A stretch of DNA of 64,000 bases from Symbiodinium natans (GCA_905221605.1 CAJNDS010000868.1:650107-714106); one strand, 5' to 3'. Counted from the first letter of the stretch, positions 48,800 to 59,554 are shown. The notes: a model not told the origin generated them from the sequence alone. A program made the numbers and translations.

Positions 48800-50480
48800 G
48801 TCGTTGCCCCCCCCCCCCCCCACCCCAAGCACCTGGAGACATGAACTGCTCAGGCACCGCCGGGAAACCCCTGAGACGCACAGGAGTGCATTTTTTTCGT
48901 AGCTATTTCCGTATGGCCTTGAGGCTTTTGGTGTGGCGACTGCAACCATGCGCTGTCCCCGCAACTTGAAGTGCCACCCGCCGTCAAGCGCTGATATCCC
49001 CCCCAAAGAGCTGTAGTCCTCTTATAGGAACAGCCACAAAGGGCACCCTTGTTTTGGCAACCCTCCCCACCCCACGCATAATGTCAGGTCTAATTTCAGG
49101 TCTGAACATTCTTGAGTTATCATCGTGGACCTGTTGCTTCGCTAGACGGATGGAGAAGGGTACAAGCAACGCTTGAACCCCCTTCCCCCCCCCCCGACCC
49201 GGCCGACCGAATTCAATGGGAGGCACACTTGGTCATCATGGGGCCATGCCAGGCCACTGACCTCAGTCCAGTTTGAACCCTCAACCCTGAGTTGCATCAT
49301 GGGCTTCTTGTTGTGGCCCTGAACTTGCCGGAGATCAAGGGACCACGGGGTGCAGCCCAGATGTTTCGGTACAATGCAGCTATTGTGATCAAGTCACTAC
49401 TTACATTGGATGATCCGGCCTCAGCTTGGGGTATTAGGGCTGCTGACGCATCGCACCTTCATGTACTATGGGTGCTTTAATGATTTCAATCGGTTTATAC
49501 ATATATATATATATATTATATTTTTTGGGGGGGGTTATACTGGGGTTATAGTATAACTATCTAGGGACGGGAATGCTATTAGGAATTATTTCGACCCGTA
49601 CAGTACCTTCTGCAGATTCAGATAAGAACGGGAAGATGTAATGAAGATGTAGGTAGGATTCCAGACTGGTGCGGCCACTTGATCCAGCACCCGACCTTGG
49701 CGGCTTCCAATGCGATTCTTCAAGTAACACTGGCCATTCGGTCCATTTAAACCCTAATCCCTAAACCCTAAACCCTAAGTAAACCCTACTTATGCGGTCA
49801 GACGCAGGCTCATACAATCACAAGACACTCCAAGCCACTTGCCCTAGATCCTGAACGCCTTACGAAGCCCAGAGCCCTAGCGCCCTCAACCTTAAGCCTT
49901 AAACCCTCTTATAAATCCCAGACCCCATAAACCCTATAAAAAGTCCCATGAATCCTCTAAACCCTTAAAAACCCTGTAAGCCCTACAAGCCCTATATCCC
50001 AAACTCTGAACCCGATGACCTTTGTGAGCCTTGCAGCCCTCGGAGTGTTGCGAGGTAGGTAAGACATCTCTGACCGCCGCGGCCTCAGAGAATCTGTCGG
50101 CGTTGGGTGTGCAGTTTTTGTTTTTTTTGGGGGGGGAGGGGGGGATTTGGGGATGTGGAGTTCGTTGGGCTTTTTGCAGTATTTGGGGATTTGGAGTTCG
50201 CCGGGTTTGCAGTTTTTGGGGGGGTTTGGGGATTGGAGCTGGAGGGTTTGAGGTTTAGAAGGTTGCTTGGGAGACATGTAGACTTCCCTGTGGAAGTGGC
50301 ACAACAGGCGTCACTCCTGCTTCTAGCCGATTCTGGTCTAGGTTTCTTGCATGAAGGAACCACGAACATCGAAACGATCGCGAACGAAGCTCCGCGAACC
50401 CCCAAGTTTCCTCGAAGCTCCACCCTCCACCCTCAACCCTAAACCCTGTGCCAGCGCCGAATCCCTGAATCCACCGAGTA
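48800..50480. other. Long intron-like stretch
   Basis: Poly-C at about 48808-48822, a TA run at 49498-49520, a CCCTAAA-like array at 49749-49789 and 10-base CCCTATAAA variants at 49910-49995. T/G homopolymer junctions lie at 49523-49536 and 50118-50144. No exon that I can support. Confidence 0.4.
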
Positions 50481-50500
50481 CTCCCTGGTGGGTTTCGCAG

Positions 50501-50555
50501 CACTGCCTCCCGCCGTGCCCTCCATGGTCATCACGCGCTGGGTCCGGGGGCCCCG
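50501..50555 (+). CDS. Exon-like island, about 18 codons
   Basis: After TTTCGCAG the frame reads LPPAVPSMVITRWVRGPR to a GTGTTG donor. Confidence 0.4.
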
Positions 50556-50611
50556 GTGTTGAAAAAAGTCGAATTCTCGGAGAGACCTTGGGAATTTGGG
50601 AAAATCAGGTG

Positions 50612-50675
50612 GCTCCAAAAATAGACCCTCGAAGTGGTAGGATTCCCTTATAATTCGGAATTTCGGAAGACCCCC
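50612..50675 (+). mobile_element. MITE-like element, family M1, partial
   Basis: Core GTGGTAGGATTCCCTTATAA and right end TTTCGGAAGACCCCC match the family; the left terminal repeat is mostly gone. Confidence 0.45.
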
Positions 50676-50782
50676 AATTGTGGGACGAAGTTCACCTTGC
50701 ATTGACATGTGTTGTCCCGCTCCCTTTCGCTCCGTCCGTATACACACCCTTGGATAATCACCCACAAGTTTCTGTTGGGGGG

Positions 50783-50809
50783 AACCCTAAACCCTAAACC
50801 CTAAACCCT
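50783..50809 (-). repeat. Short telomere-type array, CCCTAAA strand
   Basis: Four perfect units. Confidence 0.9.
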
Positions 50810-50945
50810 TTTTCCACAATCACCTTAGTAGTCTGGTGAAGACTCAGCAATCCTTGGCTCAAGCAATCGCCGCATCGACGATTCGCGCTTGTCATCCCCG
50901 TCAACGCCCGGAGCTTTGTTTGCTTTGGGGAAATTGGGTCTTGGT

Positions 50946-51025
50946 AGTTAACCTTGTATGGCTCTGTATAATCCTACTACAATAAAAGGTTAACCGTTTT
51001 TGGGCCAGGGGGGTATTCAGCCCCT
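50946..51025 (+). mobile_element. MITE-like element, family M4
   Basis: TAGTTAACCTT at the left, AATCCTACTACAATAAAAGG in the middle, then GGTTAACC, TTTTTGGGCCAGGG and GTATTCAGCCCC. Same order as at 56946-57022 and 61816-61890. Confidence 0.55.
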
Positions 51026-51393
51026 ACGGGGGGGCATTGGGTCTTAGGGGAAGTTTGGGGCGTTGGTTGGCAGTGCGGCGTTGGAGCTTAGTGGGCTTGG
51101 GGGGGGGGCTTCGCAGCTATCACCGAGAGCATCCAATGGCCCTCAGATGCTGTGGAGAGGGCAGTGCTGCCACTGACACTGTTTGCCATTCTGCTCTTGT
51201 CAGGCCTTCAAAGTCCTGTCTTCAAGAACCAGCAACGCTCGTCTGATCAACGTCGTATCTTCAACATCTCACTCTCACGGGGAAGCCCAAACCTGAGTCC
51301 TTAATTAAGCCACGCACAAACACAAGCCCATGCACGGTCACAACCCCGAGCCCCCCCAAGAAGCACCCCAAACCCTAAAATGCCCCTTAGGCC

Positions 51394-51501
51394 ATGGCCG
51401 CAGCGACTCCCGAGAAGCCCGACGCCGTCGCCCCTGCCGCCCCAGCCCCTACCCCGGCCCCGGCCGCACCAGCCGCGCCAACACCGGCAGCCGAGGCTGA
51501 G
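51394..51501 (+). CDS. First coding exon of a multi-exon gene, Ala/Pro-rich N-terminus
   Basis: ATG 51394 follows CCCTTAG and is in GCCATGG, a good start context. The 36 codons read MAAATPEKPDAVAPAAPAPT, continue with PAPAAP-type repeats, and end at GAG|GTCTGG in phase 0. The next three islands (52049, 52964, 54248) are all in phase 0, which supports one gene. The N-terminus is low-complexity and disordered; no targeting signal is clear. Confidence 0.5.
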
Positions 51502-51837
51502 GTCTGGCTAATCAAGGGGTCGGAATGCTTACTTGTAGTATTCCCTTATGGTTCCTTTACAAGTATACTATCAGAACCCCCCCCCCCCCAAAAAAAAAAA
51601 AGCAAACCCTGTTCTGATTGTTAAGGCCCCTAGAGGTCCAAGGCTCATCATATTTAATACAATGTGCATGTTGGGGATTCAGGTTGGAGGAACCTTGAGG
51701 GGTGCGGGGGTGCCTGGGAAAGCTGCAGGCGCCCAATGCCAAGTCCCAGTTGAAGGCAGCCGGGGCATGATCTCGTTCATGCAAGCGAGGGGAGTTTTGT
51801 TCTTTTTGGATGTGGCCGAAGCATCCGGACGATTTTG
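51502..51837 (+). other. Intron start with a C/A homopolymer junction
   Basis: A block with ATTCCCTTATGGTTCC, a poly-C run followed by 11-12 A (51579-51601) and CTGTTCTGATTG resembles the elements at 56300-56400 and 54790-54815. It is probably an inserted repeat. Confidence 0.4.
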
Positions 51838-51875
51838 GGTTTAGGGTTTAGGGTTTCGGGTTTAGGGTTTAGGGT
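51838..51875 (+). repeat. Telomere-type array, TTTAGGG strand
   Basis: Five units with one TTTCGGG. Confidence 0.9.
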
Positions 51876-52048
51876 TGAAAGGGGCTAAGGCTTTTCTCGA
51901 GAGATGCAAGACGATCAGCCTGCAAATGGCTGTTAAGCTATGCACCGGATAGTTTCATGTGCGAATAGACTTGACAAGTTTTTGATTCCGGCCACCACCC
52001 TGAGATAGGCTCCCCGGCGGATAGCATGACCGTCATGCGGGCGCGCAG

Positions 52049-52096
52049 GCCGTGAAGTCTGAGCGCTCCGACCTCAACGTCGCCGTGAAGCCGAAG
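52049..52096 (+). CDS. Exon 2 of the 51.4-kb gene, 16 codons
   Basis: After GCGCGCAG the frame reads AVKSERSDLNVAVKPK, then AAG|GC. Phase 0 at both ends. A CT microsatellite starts 3 bases after the donor. Confidence 0.5.
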
Positions 52097-52097
52097 G

Positions 52098-52098
<1 letters not shown>

Positions 52099-52140
<42 letters not shown>
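52099..52140 (+). repeat. CT dinucleotide microsatellite
   Basis: About 20 CT units right after an exon donor. Confidence 0.95.
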
Positions 52141-52141
<1 letters not shown>

Positions 52142-52960
52142 CTAAATTGCAACAAGTGTCCATAAAACTAGGGTTTAGGGCACTTTGGGGATTAGGGTTC
52201 AGGTTTCTCTGAACACCAGGGTTTAGGGCTCGGGTTTAGATTTTGGGGATTAGGGTTCAGGTCTCTCTAAACACTATACATAATGTTCAACCCAGGCCTC
52301 AAGAACTCCATGTAGGATGTGGCAGCTTCGGCTGGGGAGTATAAGGGTAAAGGATGACTTACATTTGGGGGTCTGAAGCTGTGGCCCTTCAGGCTAATTA
52401 TGAACAACAAGGCTTCCCAGAAATATTTCTACGTTGCTGGAGGCTGTCGATAGGAGTTCTTCAGAACCTCACTGCCTCTGTATACGCCAAAGCCTAAAAA
52501 TTGAGAGTTCAAAGGGAGCTTATGGGAGCTTCGGAAAAGGTTTCTGAAGAAGCATGGCAGGCTTATGAGTGCTAAAGACACTGACGTCTTGGGGGTAGGG
52601 CTTGGGGCTTAGGGCTTAGTGTTGGGGTGCTGCGCAAGCGTGCAGAAATTTAGGGATGATTCTTGAGGGGTGATGAGGGTTTAGGGTTTAGGGTTTTGGG
52701 GTTTAGGGTTTGGGTTTAGGGGAGGGCTAGAGCTTGAGATTTACAGGCAGCTCCTTAACACCCTCAAAGCTCTAAGCCCTAAATCCGTGAAGCCCTAAAC
52801 CCTGAACATCCCTGAGCCCTAAACCCTAAATTCCTAAATCCATCAATCCCTTCTTGAAGTTCAGAAACTGTACTTCTGAGCCCCTATAAGTCCTCTAAGT
52901 AGGTCATAGGTAGACTTCTAGTTGGGGGTATAAGTACCCATGAATCTCCAAGTTCCCCTC
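52141..52960 (+). other. Intron of the 51.4-kb gene
   Basis: It holds TTTAGGG-like units at 52677-52720 and degenerate CCCTAAA units at 52777-52850, in donor-to-acceptor order, plus sequences near 52890-52960 that resemble one end of the 60597-60728 MITE. No other content. Confidence 0.4.
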
Positions 52961-52963
52961 CAG

Positions 52964-53017
52964 GAGGAGGAGGCCGCGCCCACCCGCCTTGATGTCCTGC
53001 GTGGTGAAGGCGCCAAG
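52964..53017 (+). CDS. Exon 3 of the 51.4-kb gene, 18 codons
   Basis: After CCTCCAG the frame reads EEEAAPTRLDVLRGEGAK, then AAG|GC. It stays open for another nine codons (to WETML), so the donor is not certain. Phase 0. Confidence 0.5.
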
Positions 53018-53069
53018 GCCCAGCGGACGACTCTTTGGGAGACGATGCTTTGAACTGGCTTTGGGTGTG

Positions 53070-53130
53070 GGGGTTTAGGGTTTAGGGTTTAGGGGTTTAG
53101 GGTTTCGGGTTTAGGGGGTTTAGGGTTTAG
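53070..53130 (+). repeat. Telomere-type array, TTTAGGG strand
   Basis: Seven or eight units with TTTCGGG, about 55 bases after exon 3. Confidence 0.9.
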
Positions 53131-54186
53131 ATGGATTCCTAGTCAACTGCAGGGATTGGTCTCGAGATTCGGGGTTATTTTAAAGGTGCAGGGGTCAAGG
53201 GTTTTGGGATTTGGGTTTGAGGTTTTGGTTTTTTGAAGAGCCAACATTGACACTCGCATTCTTCCGTTCCGACTTTTTCAGACACAGAGCAAGCATCCAA
53301 CTTTCCCTCACTCCGATCTGGAGAATGAACCGTCGATGCATGGGGGATGGGCAGTGTCGACTTTTTTCACTGCGGCGTTCGGTGTTGTCGGTTTCAAGCA
53401 CGGTGCCCAGCCTATCCCTTACCCGACCTGCTGACGCTACTGCTGAGGCTCACAGTTGATTCTCGCACAGTTTGGGCTTTGGATGTGTCGATAAAAGTTA
53501 TAATCACGGTACCTTACCTTTTCTGCACGCCCAAAGGAGTATGGCAACAAGCTCAGAAGATATGCTTGACATGGGCCGCGGTGAAGAGGGCTTCGGGCTT
53601 ACGGGGATGTTTCTTTAACATCATGGTCTGGGTGTAGCGCAGACCCCATGCGCACTGACCCATGCTCGCCCGTAGCCTCAGTAGAAATATGGCAAATAAG
53701 GGGTGAGCCTCCAGATATTCATCGGCATGACAGGTCATCGCAGATGTGCGCGCCAAGGCAGTTGAGGAGCCTCTGGCATGGTTTGGAGTGGGGGGGGGGT
53801 TTAGGGTTTAGGGTTTAAGGAGTGAGGATGGTGATTTCGGCTAAGAACCCGCGAGGAATGGCAATGCATGCCCAGCAGTGGAACAACATTGAGGCATCAT
53901 GGAGCCGCGGGGTTGTATATATGATTAGCTAAAGGGTTGTGACTTCATGGCAGCATCCCTATAGTGAGTAGTGGAATGTCTGCGCATCTCAAGCCCTCTG
54001 CCCAAAGACCCTCTGAACCCTTCAATTTTGGGAGGTTTCTCTGTAGTAAAAAGTTAGGGTATCTATAGTATTTGCTGACTATATGTATGTGCTAGCCGCA
54101 TTTAAGAACCCACTCTACCCATGAACCTTCAAGACAAATCCTGAAAGACCGAACCCTCAAATCTGCAGCCCTCCCTCGACCCCTAA
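53131..54186 (+). other. Intron of the 51.4-kb gene
   Basis: A short TTTAGGG block at 53798-53818. No MITE or exon recognised in the rest. Confidence 0.35.
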
Positions 54187-54235
54187 ACCACTCAAACCCT
54201 ACACCCTAAACCCTAAACCCTAAACCCTAAACCCC
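54187..54235 (-). repeat. Telomere-type array, CCCTAAA strand
   Basis: Six units, ending 12 bases before exon 4. Confidence 0.9.
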
Positions 54236-54247
54236 CAAAGTCGCGAG

Positions 54248-54286
54248 GTGGTGGAGCTGGCGGCTGTGAAGGCACAAACCGCCAAG
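54248..54286 (+). CDS. Exon 4 of the 51.4-kb gene, Ala/Lys-rich helix
   Basis: After GTCGCGAG the frame reads VVELAAVKAQTAK, with GC donors after either AAG. Phase 0. Confidence 0.4.
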
Positions 54287-54892
54287 GCCGAACGAATACA
54301 GAAGCCGAGAATGGAAAGTTTCCAGTTTGTTTCCCTTGGGATTGCGAAGGAGTCTACATGCCTTTGTAATCCCTGCAGAATGGTCATATCAACTACCCGA
54401 AATACAAATGCTTTGACCTTGACCCCCGCAAGTACCGTCCGGTAAGATACTGATGATATGAGAGCAGACTTGGAGGTTTTGGGGGTTTAGCCTGATCAGG
54501 CACGTAGAGGACCTGGAGCTTTCAGGATTCGGGCCCTGTGGAGTCAGACTTTGGGGGCTTCAATCGTAAGGGATTCAGTTTGTGGGGTTAGCATGCGCGT
54601 ATGCTTCAGGATTTATGGGTTCAGGCTGGGCTTGGGGCGGAGTAGGAGATGCGCTGCAACAACTTTTCAAACAACATCTCTTTCTCTCAGCCAAGAGGAT
54701 GCTTGCTCCTCAGATGATCCGTGCCCCCCAATCATTAAGGTCGGTGAGATAGGGTAATCTTGCGTGATGGGGATCCCAGCACTGCTGCACTCCCCCCCAA
54801 AAAAAAAAACCATAGTTGTGCCTCTTGTTTGGGCCTCATGTTGGGGGTAACGAAGATTCTCCCCTCACGAAGCTACCCAGAATTCCCATTCT

Positions 54893-54948
54893 ACACCCTA
54901 AACCCTGGACCCAAAACCCTAAACCCTAAACCCTAAACCCGAAACCCT
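54893..54948 (-). repeat. Telomere-type array, CCCTAAA strand
   Basis: About seven units before the island at 55024. Confidence 0.9.
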
Positions 54949-55023
54949 GCTTAGACAGAAGAAGGGTCGTATTTGGGGTCCGGGGTCCAGGTACGCGCGT
55001 TGGATTCGGTCCACTCCTTGCAG

Positions 55024-55066
55024 ACCAAAGCTGGGCAGATCAGGCCCGCAGAGCGAGCAAGCATTG
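55024..55066 (+). CDS. Possible exon between telomeric arrays
   Basis: After CCTTGCAG the frame reads TKAGQIRPAERASI and runs into a TTTAGGG array. The donor is not clear. Confidence 0.35.
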
Positions 55067-55069
55067 CTT

Positions 55070-55232
55070 TAGGGGTAGGGTTTAGGGTTTAGGGTTTAGG
55101 GTTTAGGGTTTAGGGTTTAGGGTTTAGGGTTTAGGGTTTAGGGTTTAGGGTTTAGGGTTTAGCGTTTAGGGTTTCGGGTTTAGGGTTTGGGGTTCAGCGT
55201 TCAGGGTTTAGGGTTTTGGGTTTAGTTTAAGG
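55070..55232 (+). repeat. Long telomere-type array, TTTAGGG strand
   Basis: About 22 units, mostly perfect, decaying at the right end. Confidence 0.95.
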
Positions 55233-55301
55233 CCTAAGGTGGGATGCATTGAGAGGGCGGTAGCAATTCTGGGGCATGTCGCACTCCCCGCCCAGCTCCA
55301 G

Positions 55302-55335
55302 GCAATCCGTTGTCACCTCCGCCTCCGAGGCGAAG
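55302..55335 (+). CDS. Possible exon, 11 codons
   Basis: After AGCTCCAG the frame reads QSVVTSASEAK, then AAG|GC. Confidence 0.35.
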
Positions 55336-55364
55336 GCTGGATGCCGCCAGGGGTTGAACAAATC

Positions 55365-55447
55365 TTACTTCTATGGCTCTGATTATGGCTTTTATGGGCT
55401 GAAGAAACCTTACTTCTATGGCTCTTATTATGGCTTTTATGGATATT
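55365..55447 (+). repeat. 45-base tandem duplication coding a Gly/Tyr-rich peptide
   Basis: TTACTTCTATGGCTCT(G/T)ATTATGGCTTTTATGG occurs at 55365 and 55410. The open frame reads YFYGSDYGFYG and YFYGSYYGFYG. It may be a coding repeat or intronic chance. Confidence 0.6.
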
Positions 55448-55896
55448 GTGATGACGGTCGGTAAGGGTAGAATTATGACGGCTGAAATGGCTATGATATG
55501 GTTACTCTTCGGCAGCCAAGCTATCTGTAAGGAATCTGTGACGACAGAGACGTCACAAGGGCTGGAACTTTAGATCAACCTCCAGGAGCAGTTTGTGGTG
55601 TTTCTGACCTCAAGTTTAGAACAAGGAGTTCATGGTGTCTTTGCATCCCAGCATAGAGCTGCTAGCTGTTAGTGTGCGGTCTTGACGAAGTCTAGCATGG
55701 GGATGAGGGTATGTTGGGAAGCACAACTTGGTGATAGCGCGGGCGTGAGCCCTGAACGTCGTGGGCTTCGTGTTAGTCTTGCATGGAGGCGGGCATGTCA
55801 GGTTCTACAACCACTCTTGATCTGATCGCTGTGGATAAAGGGCTGTGGCTTTTGTAGGTCCCGGCTCTGCCAGAAGAGAAAGCATGAAGTGCTCAG

Positions 55897-55929
55897 CTGA
55901 TGTTGCAGATGCGCTTGGCAAGGATGCGG
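55897..55929 (+). CDS. Possible exon, 11 codons
   Basis: After GTGCTCAG the frame reads DVADALGKDA to a GTATGC donor. A 15-base island MAKEA (55947-55961), between ACAG and GTGGGT, follows. Confidence 0.35.
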
Positions 55930-56299
55930 GTATGCACCGGGCACAGATGGCCAAGGAGGCGGTGGGTTAGGGCCTCAGGAAGCCTGGATCAGCAGACTTT
56001 AGATTCACTGCTAGGGCGTTTTAGGTCTGAGAGCATGGGACTGGCTTAGACCAAACCCTGTTCGTCACATTCGCCCCAGGTTTGTCAAATTGCCATGCGA
56101 AGGCTCGACTCTCTCCCAGAATCGTCTGGATGCTATGTGGTCTCATCTCGACACGAGATCAACCCCACCGCTTTGCTTCAGATATAGGAAGACGGTTTCT
56201 ACAGGGTTCCTTCCTCATCGGGATCTCTCGCTAAGCCCTCAAGCCCTGAGGCCCCAAAACACTCAAAAGCCCACAACGCACCAGCACTACTATGGGGCC

Positions 56300-56402
56300 G
56301 GAATACTTCCCATAATAGGAATCCCTTATAATCCCTATATTTATCCTCTATTCCCCCCCCCCAAAAAAAAAACAAAAAGAGAACAAAAACACCCTGTGCG
56401 AA
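56300..56402 (+). mobile_element. Repeat fragment with M1-like core and C/A homopolymer junction
   Basis: CATAATAGGAATCCCTTATAA resembles the M1 core, followed by poly-C then poly-A (56354-56371). Confidence 0.35.
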
Positions 56403-56420
56403 ATTACTAAGGGCCCTCAG

Positions 56421-56512
56421 ATGAGAGCCTCCAAGCGCCCAGGCGCCAGCTACACCTCCCTGCGCACCAATGGCTTGCGGCCCTGGGTCTCCGAGAATGT
56501 CTCCATGGCGAG
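56421..56512 (+). CDS. Exon-like island, 30 codons
   Basis: After GCCCTCAG the frame reads MRASKRPGASYTSLRTNGLR and then PWVSENVSMA, ending AG|GC with two bases over. The next island (57064) starts with the one base needed to keep the frame. A long TTTAGGG array follows 18 bases later. Confidence 0.5.
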
Positions 56513-56530
56513 GCCTCCTTTGAGAAGCCG

Positions 56531-56620
56531 CTTAGGGTTGAGGGTTTAGGGTTTAGGGTTTAGGGTTTAGGGTTTAGGGTTTAGGGTTTAGGGTTTAGGG
56601 TTTAGGGTTTAGGGTTTAGG
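56531..56620 (+). repeat. Telomere-type array, TTTAGGG strand
   Basis: About twelve units right after an exon. Confidence 0.95.
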
Positions 56621-56945
56621 GAGGCTTGAATAAGGCTGGGGCTTTCAGGGTTTTTTGCTGGGTCTCTTGGGGTCTGTAGGGCTTCTGTGGGTTTTTAGGG
56701 GCTTTTTGGGGTTTTAGGGCTTTTGGGGCTTTTAGGGCGTTTAGGGGAAACCCGAATCATAGAAGTCACATGCGCCAGGCTGCGGGGCATTACTGGCCTT
56801 GGGATTCTTCCAGTTGTTTTTCTTAGCCCTGATTTGAAGTTGGTCCTTGGGGAATTAGGTATCCTAACTGATGCCTTCAGAGGTGACATCTTGTGACCTC
56901 ATTTTCCCAACTACCTACACCTTATACGTTGGGACTGGCTAGGAA

Positions 56946-57022
56946 ACCTTTAACCTTTTTTGGTGTTCAGAATCCTACTGTATATAAAGGTTAACCTTTC
57001 TTGGGCTAGGGTATTCAGCCCC
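56946..57022 (+). mobile_element. MITE-like element, family M4
   Basis: ACCTTTAACCTTTTTTGGTG at the left, then AATCCTACTGTATATAAAGG, TTAACCTTTCTTGGGC and GTATTCAGCCCC. The AACC/GGTT parts are inverted repeats. Confidence 0.6.
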
Positions 57023-57063
57023 GAAGTATAAAGCCCTGAGATCTACACCCCCTGAGCGCTCAG

Positions 57064-57110
57064 GAGCTTGGTGGGGACCGCCGTGCAGAGCTCCCGCGCC
57101 GCAGCCATGC
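57064..57110 (+). CDS. Exon-like island, about 15 codons
   Basis: After GCGCTCAG the frame (1 base, then codons) reads SLVGTAVQSSRAAAM to a GTACCA donor. In phase with 56421. Confidence 0.4.
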
Positions 57111-57579
57111 GTACCATGGCCTCAGGGGCTTACCTGAATGCTCCAATGTAGTTCCTTTTTCGGTTGGTTGGAGGGGATTCTAGTTTACTACCCCGAAGAG
57201 GTACTACCCCGAAGAGGTACTACATAGGAGCCTCTGGGTAGGCTTTGGGGGGGGTTTAGGGTTTGGGGGTGTTTGGGGTTTCGGGTGTAGGGTTTGTGGG
57301 GTTAGGGCGTAGGGTTGGTGGGCTTCAGAGTGTATTTTGGTTTCAGATTAAGCCTCAAGGCCGAGGGTTTGCGTTTTTGTCCGGCTTGCCTGCGGTGGGA
57401 CACGTTGGGGCCAAAGCAATAGTAGGAATTCTGAGGCCTTCTCGGCCTTTTCGCAAAAGAAGATTCCATCACCAGAAGCCTAACACAGCTCCCCACTGTC
57501 AGCTGCCCGAATGCTCAAGATGCTCATCACCCCCATAGGATCCCAAGAGCACGGAACCCCGATCCGTTCAAGCGCCTTA

Positions 57580-57846
57580 GGGTTTTAGGGTTTAGGGATG
57601 TAGGGTTTAGGGGTGTAGGTTTTAGGGTATAGGGATGTAGGGTTTAGGGTTTAGTAAACACCCTTACGCGCGACATCTGCGCCGGTCATGAGGCCAGGTC
57701 CAGTGGTCGGTTGACTCGACCAAAGCCATGGCTCAGTCTGCCCCTGGGCGAATGAAGGGTTCAACCGGTTCAGGGTTTAGGGTTTAGGGTTTAGGGTTTA
57801 GGGTTTAGGGTTTAGGGTTTAGGGTTTAGGGTTTAGGGTTTAGGGC
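57580..57846 (+). repeat. Two TTTAGGG blocks around a GC-rich island
   Basis: A degenerate block at 57580-57653 and a clean one at 57771-57846 (about ten units). The island between them shows no clear exon. Confidence 0.85.
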
Positions 57847-58620
57847 TACGAAACCAAGGGCCGCAAAACAGCCTTTTCTTCTGCACTTCACAAAGATCAT
57901 TTCGCGCGAGTTCTGTTTTGCATTTCTTCACGTGTGCAGAGTTTGTATGAATGAACGAGCCAGGGGTGTAAAACGATTCGTGCATGTGTAGGAACAAAGA
58001 CTCGGATTGAATGACTCAAGTGTCGAATCAATGTGTATTGTTTAACGGGTCGTAGTGCTGCCAACAGCCCGGTTAACCTATGTTGAGGCCTTGAGGGCGG
58101 GTTGTTAAAGCCCGAATATAACGTAGTGAGTGAGCGAACGGGCAAAAAGCTGCAGTAAAACTGGAACACCATGAGATTTGCACTTGATTTCTTGTTAAGA
58201 CTTTTTCTCAACCCACCCCAAGCCACCAGCTTTCCAAAACTCCCATAAAGCCGTTCAAGGGATTTGCGGTGTAGGGTTGGGTAAAGGTTCTGGCGGGCTG
58301 TGAACTTAGTTCTAGTCTAGAGCCCTGGCCAGACAGCTCTCAGTGTGCACTGGCTCTCCCTCCCCATCTCCCTCTCTCTTTCTCTCCTTCTTGGGGCCTT
58401 TCATCTGAGGGTTTAAGCTTTCGGCCTTCTCTATTTAGGGGCCCCAACCCTGCATCCCACTAAACCTGAAACCCCAACCCCTAAAACTGCAAAATTTGCG
58501 GGGCCATCTGGCTCATCTTGGCCTGGGCAGATCCCACGTGTTTTGACAGCTGTGCCGCTCATCAGCCCGGCAACACCCCCTTCGTTGAATTCGAAGAATT
58601 GTCGTGCGATCTAATATGCC
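57847..58620. other. Intron-like stretch
   Basis: No array, MITE or exon that I can support. Confidence 0.35.
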
Positions 58621-58700
58621 CTTGGGGGTTTCCGAAATTAGGGGTACCTTGTGGTGCTTAGTACTACTGTTTGCGGGTCTACATTTTTCGTAAACCCCGC
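58621..58700 (-). mobile_element. MITE-like element, family M1, inverted
   Basis: GGGGGTTTCCGAAATTAGGGG at one end and TTTTTCGTAAACCCC at the other, the reverse of the forward copies. Confidence 0.6.
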
Positions 58701-59078
58701 CCTTAGCTTCAATTACCAGAGGCATGTTTAGGGCGAAGTAGGCGTTCTTGTGAGAGGTGAAGACTGCCATTCAGACCCGGGTGCTGAACACCAGAAAGGC
58801 CGTGATGGACACTTATGTCTGGGCCTCAGGTCCTTTTAAGGGGCTTAGGGGTTAGGGTTTAGGGTTTACAAAAACGCCAAGTATTCGGAACGATCGCCTT
58901 TGTGTGCATCTGTAGAGGCTGCAATTACATGGGTCGTGCGTTTAAACGCAACACGCGGCCAACGCTGGATTGTTCGCACAAGGCTTGCCCTTCCAGCATG
59001 AGCCTTCCCGGATAGCTGCGAGTACAATCGGCGGCGCTCCTGCGTAAGATGCCAAGTATACCCTGACCCTGTCCGTAA

Positions 59079-59146
59079 ACCCTAAACCCTAAACTCTAAA
59101 CCCTTAACCCCGAAACCCCCTAAGCCCCCTAAACCCCTAAACCCTG
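59079..59146 (-). repeat. Telomere-type array, CCCTAAA strand, degenerate
   Basis: About nine units with CCCCTAA and ACCCCGAAA variants. Confidence 0.85.
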
Positions 59147-59194
59147 GTATTTGAAAGACGGCGTGCCTACTGTGTTGGCACATCGCGTCGCCAG

Positions 59195-59222
59195 GCCAAG
59201 GGGAAGAACAAGGCCGCAGCAC
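59195..59222 (+). CDS. Possible exon, Lys/Ala-rich
   Basis: After GTCGCCAG the frame reads AKGKNKAAA to a GTCTGC donor. Confidence 0.35.
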
Positions 59223-59494
59223 GTCTGCATTTCAGAGATCACGGATAAACCAGACCTTTAGGGTGTAGGGCTTTAGGGCATCAGGGCTTTTGGGATTTAG
59301 GGGTTCAGGGTACAGGGCTTTAGGGTTTAGGGTTTAGAGCCCTGATGCCCGGATGGATATGTCGAGCTGCGCGCCCGAGCTGCGCGCTCGCAGCCAGCAG
59401 CACATACTACTCTTGAACCAGTTCTTTCCGACACTTCTGAACCCGAAACCCTAAGCCCTAAGCCCTAAACCCTCTTGCGCGCCGCTGACCTCAG
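59223..59494 (+). other. Putative 272-base intron with telomeric arms
   Basis: TTTAGGG-like units at 59258-59337 and CCCTAAA units at 59439-59473, between GT and CCTCAG. Confidence 0.4.
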
Positions 59495-59554
59495 GTGAAC
59501 GCTGTTGACACTGCGAAGACCAAGGCCATTGAGGCGAAGGACAAGGCTAAGGAG
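59495..59554 (+). CDS. Exon-like island, 20 codons, Lys/Ala-rich amphipathic helix
   Basis: After GACCTCAG the frame reads VNAVDTAKTKAIEAKDKAKE to a GTGCAC donor. If unspliced it would end VHQ-stop. CCCTAAA repeats end 21 bases upstream. LEA-like or apolipoprotein-like helices have this composition. Confidence 0.5.

Noticed and set aside
51394-51624. Single-exon Ala/Pro-rich protein of 76 residues
   Set aside because: After codon 36 the frame runs into a repeat with a poly-C/poly-A junction; splicing at GAG|GTCTGG to the in-phase island at 52049 is more plausible.
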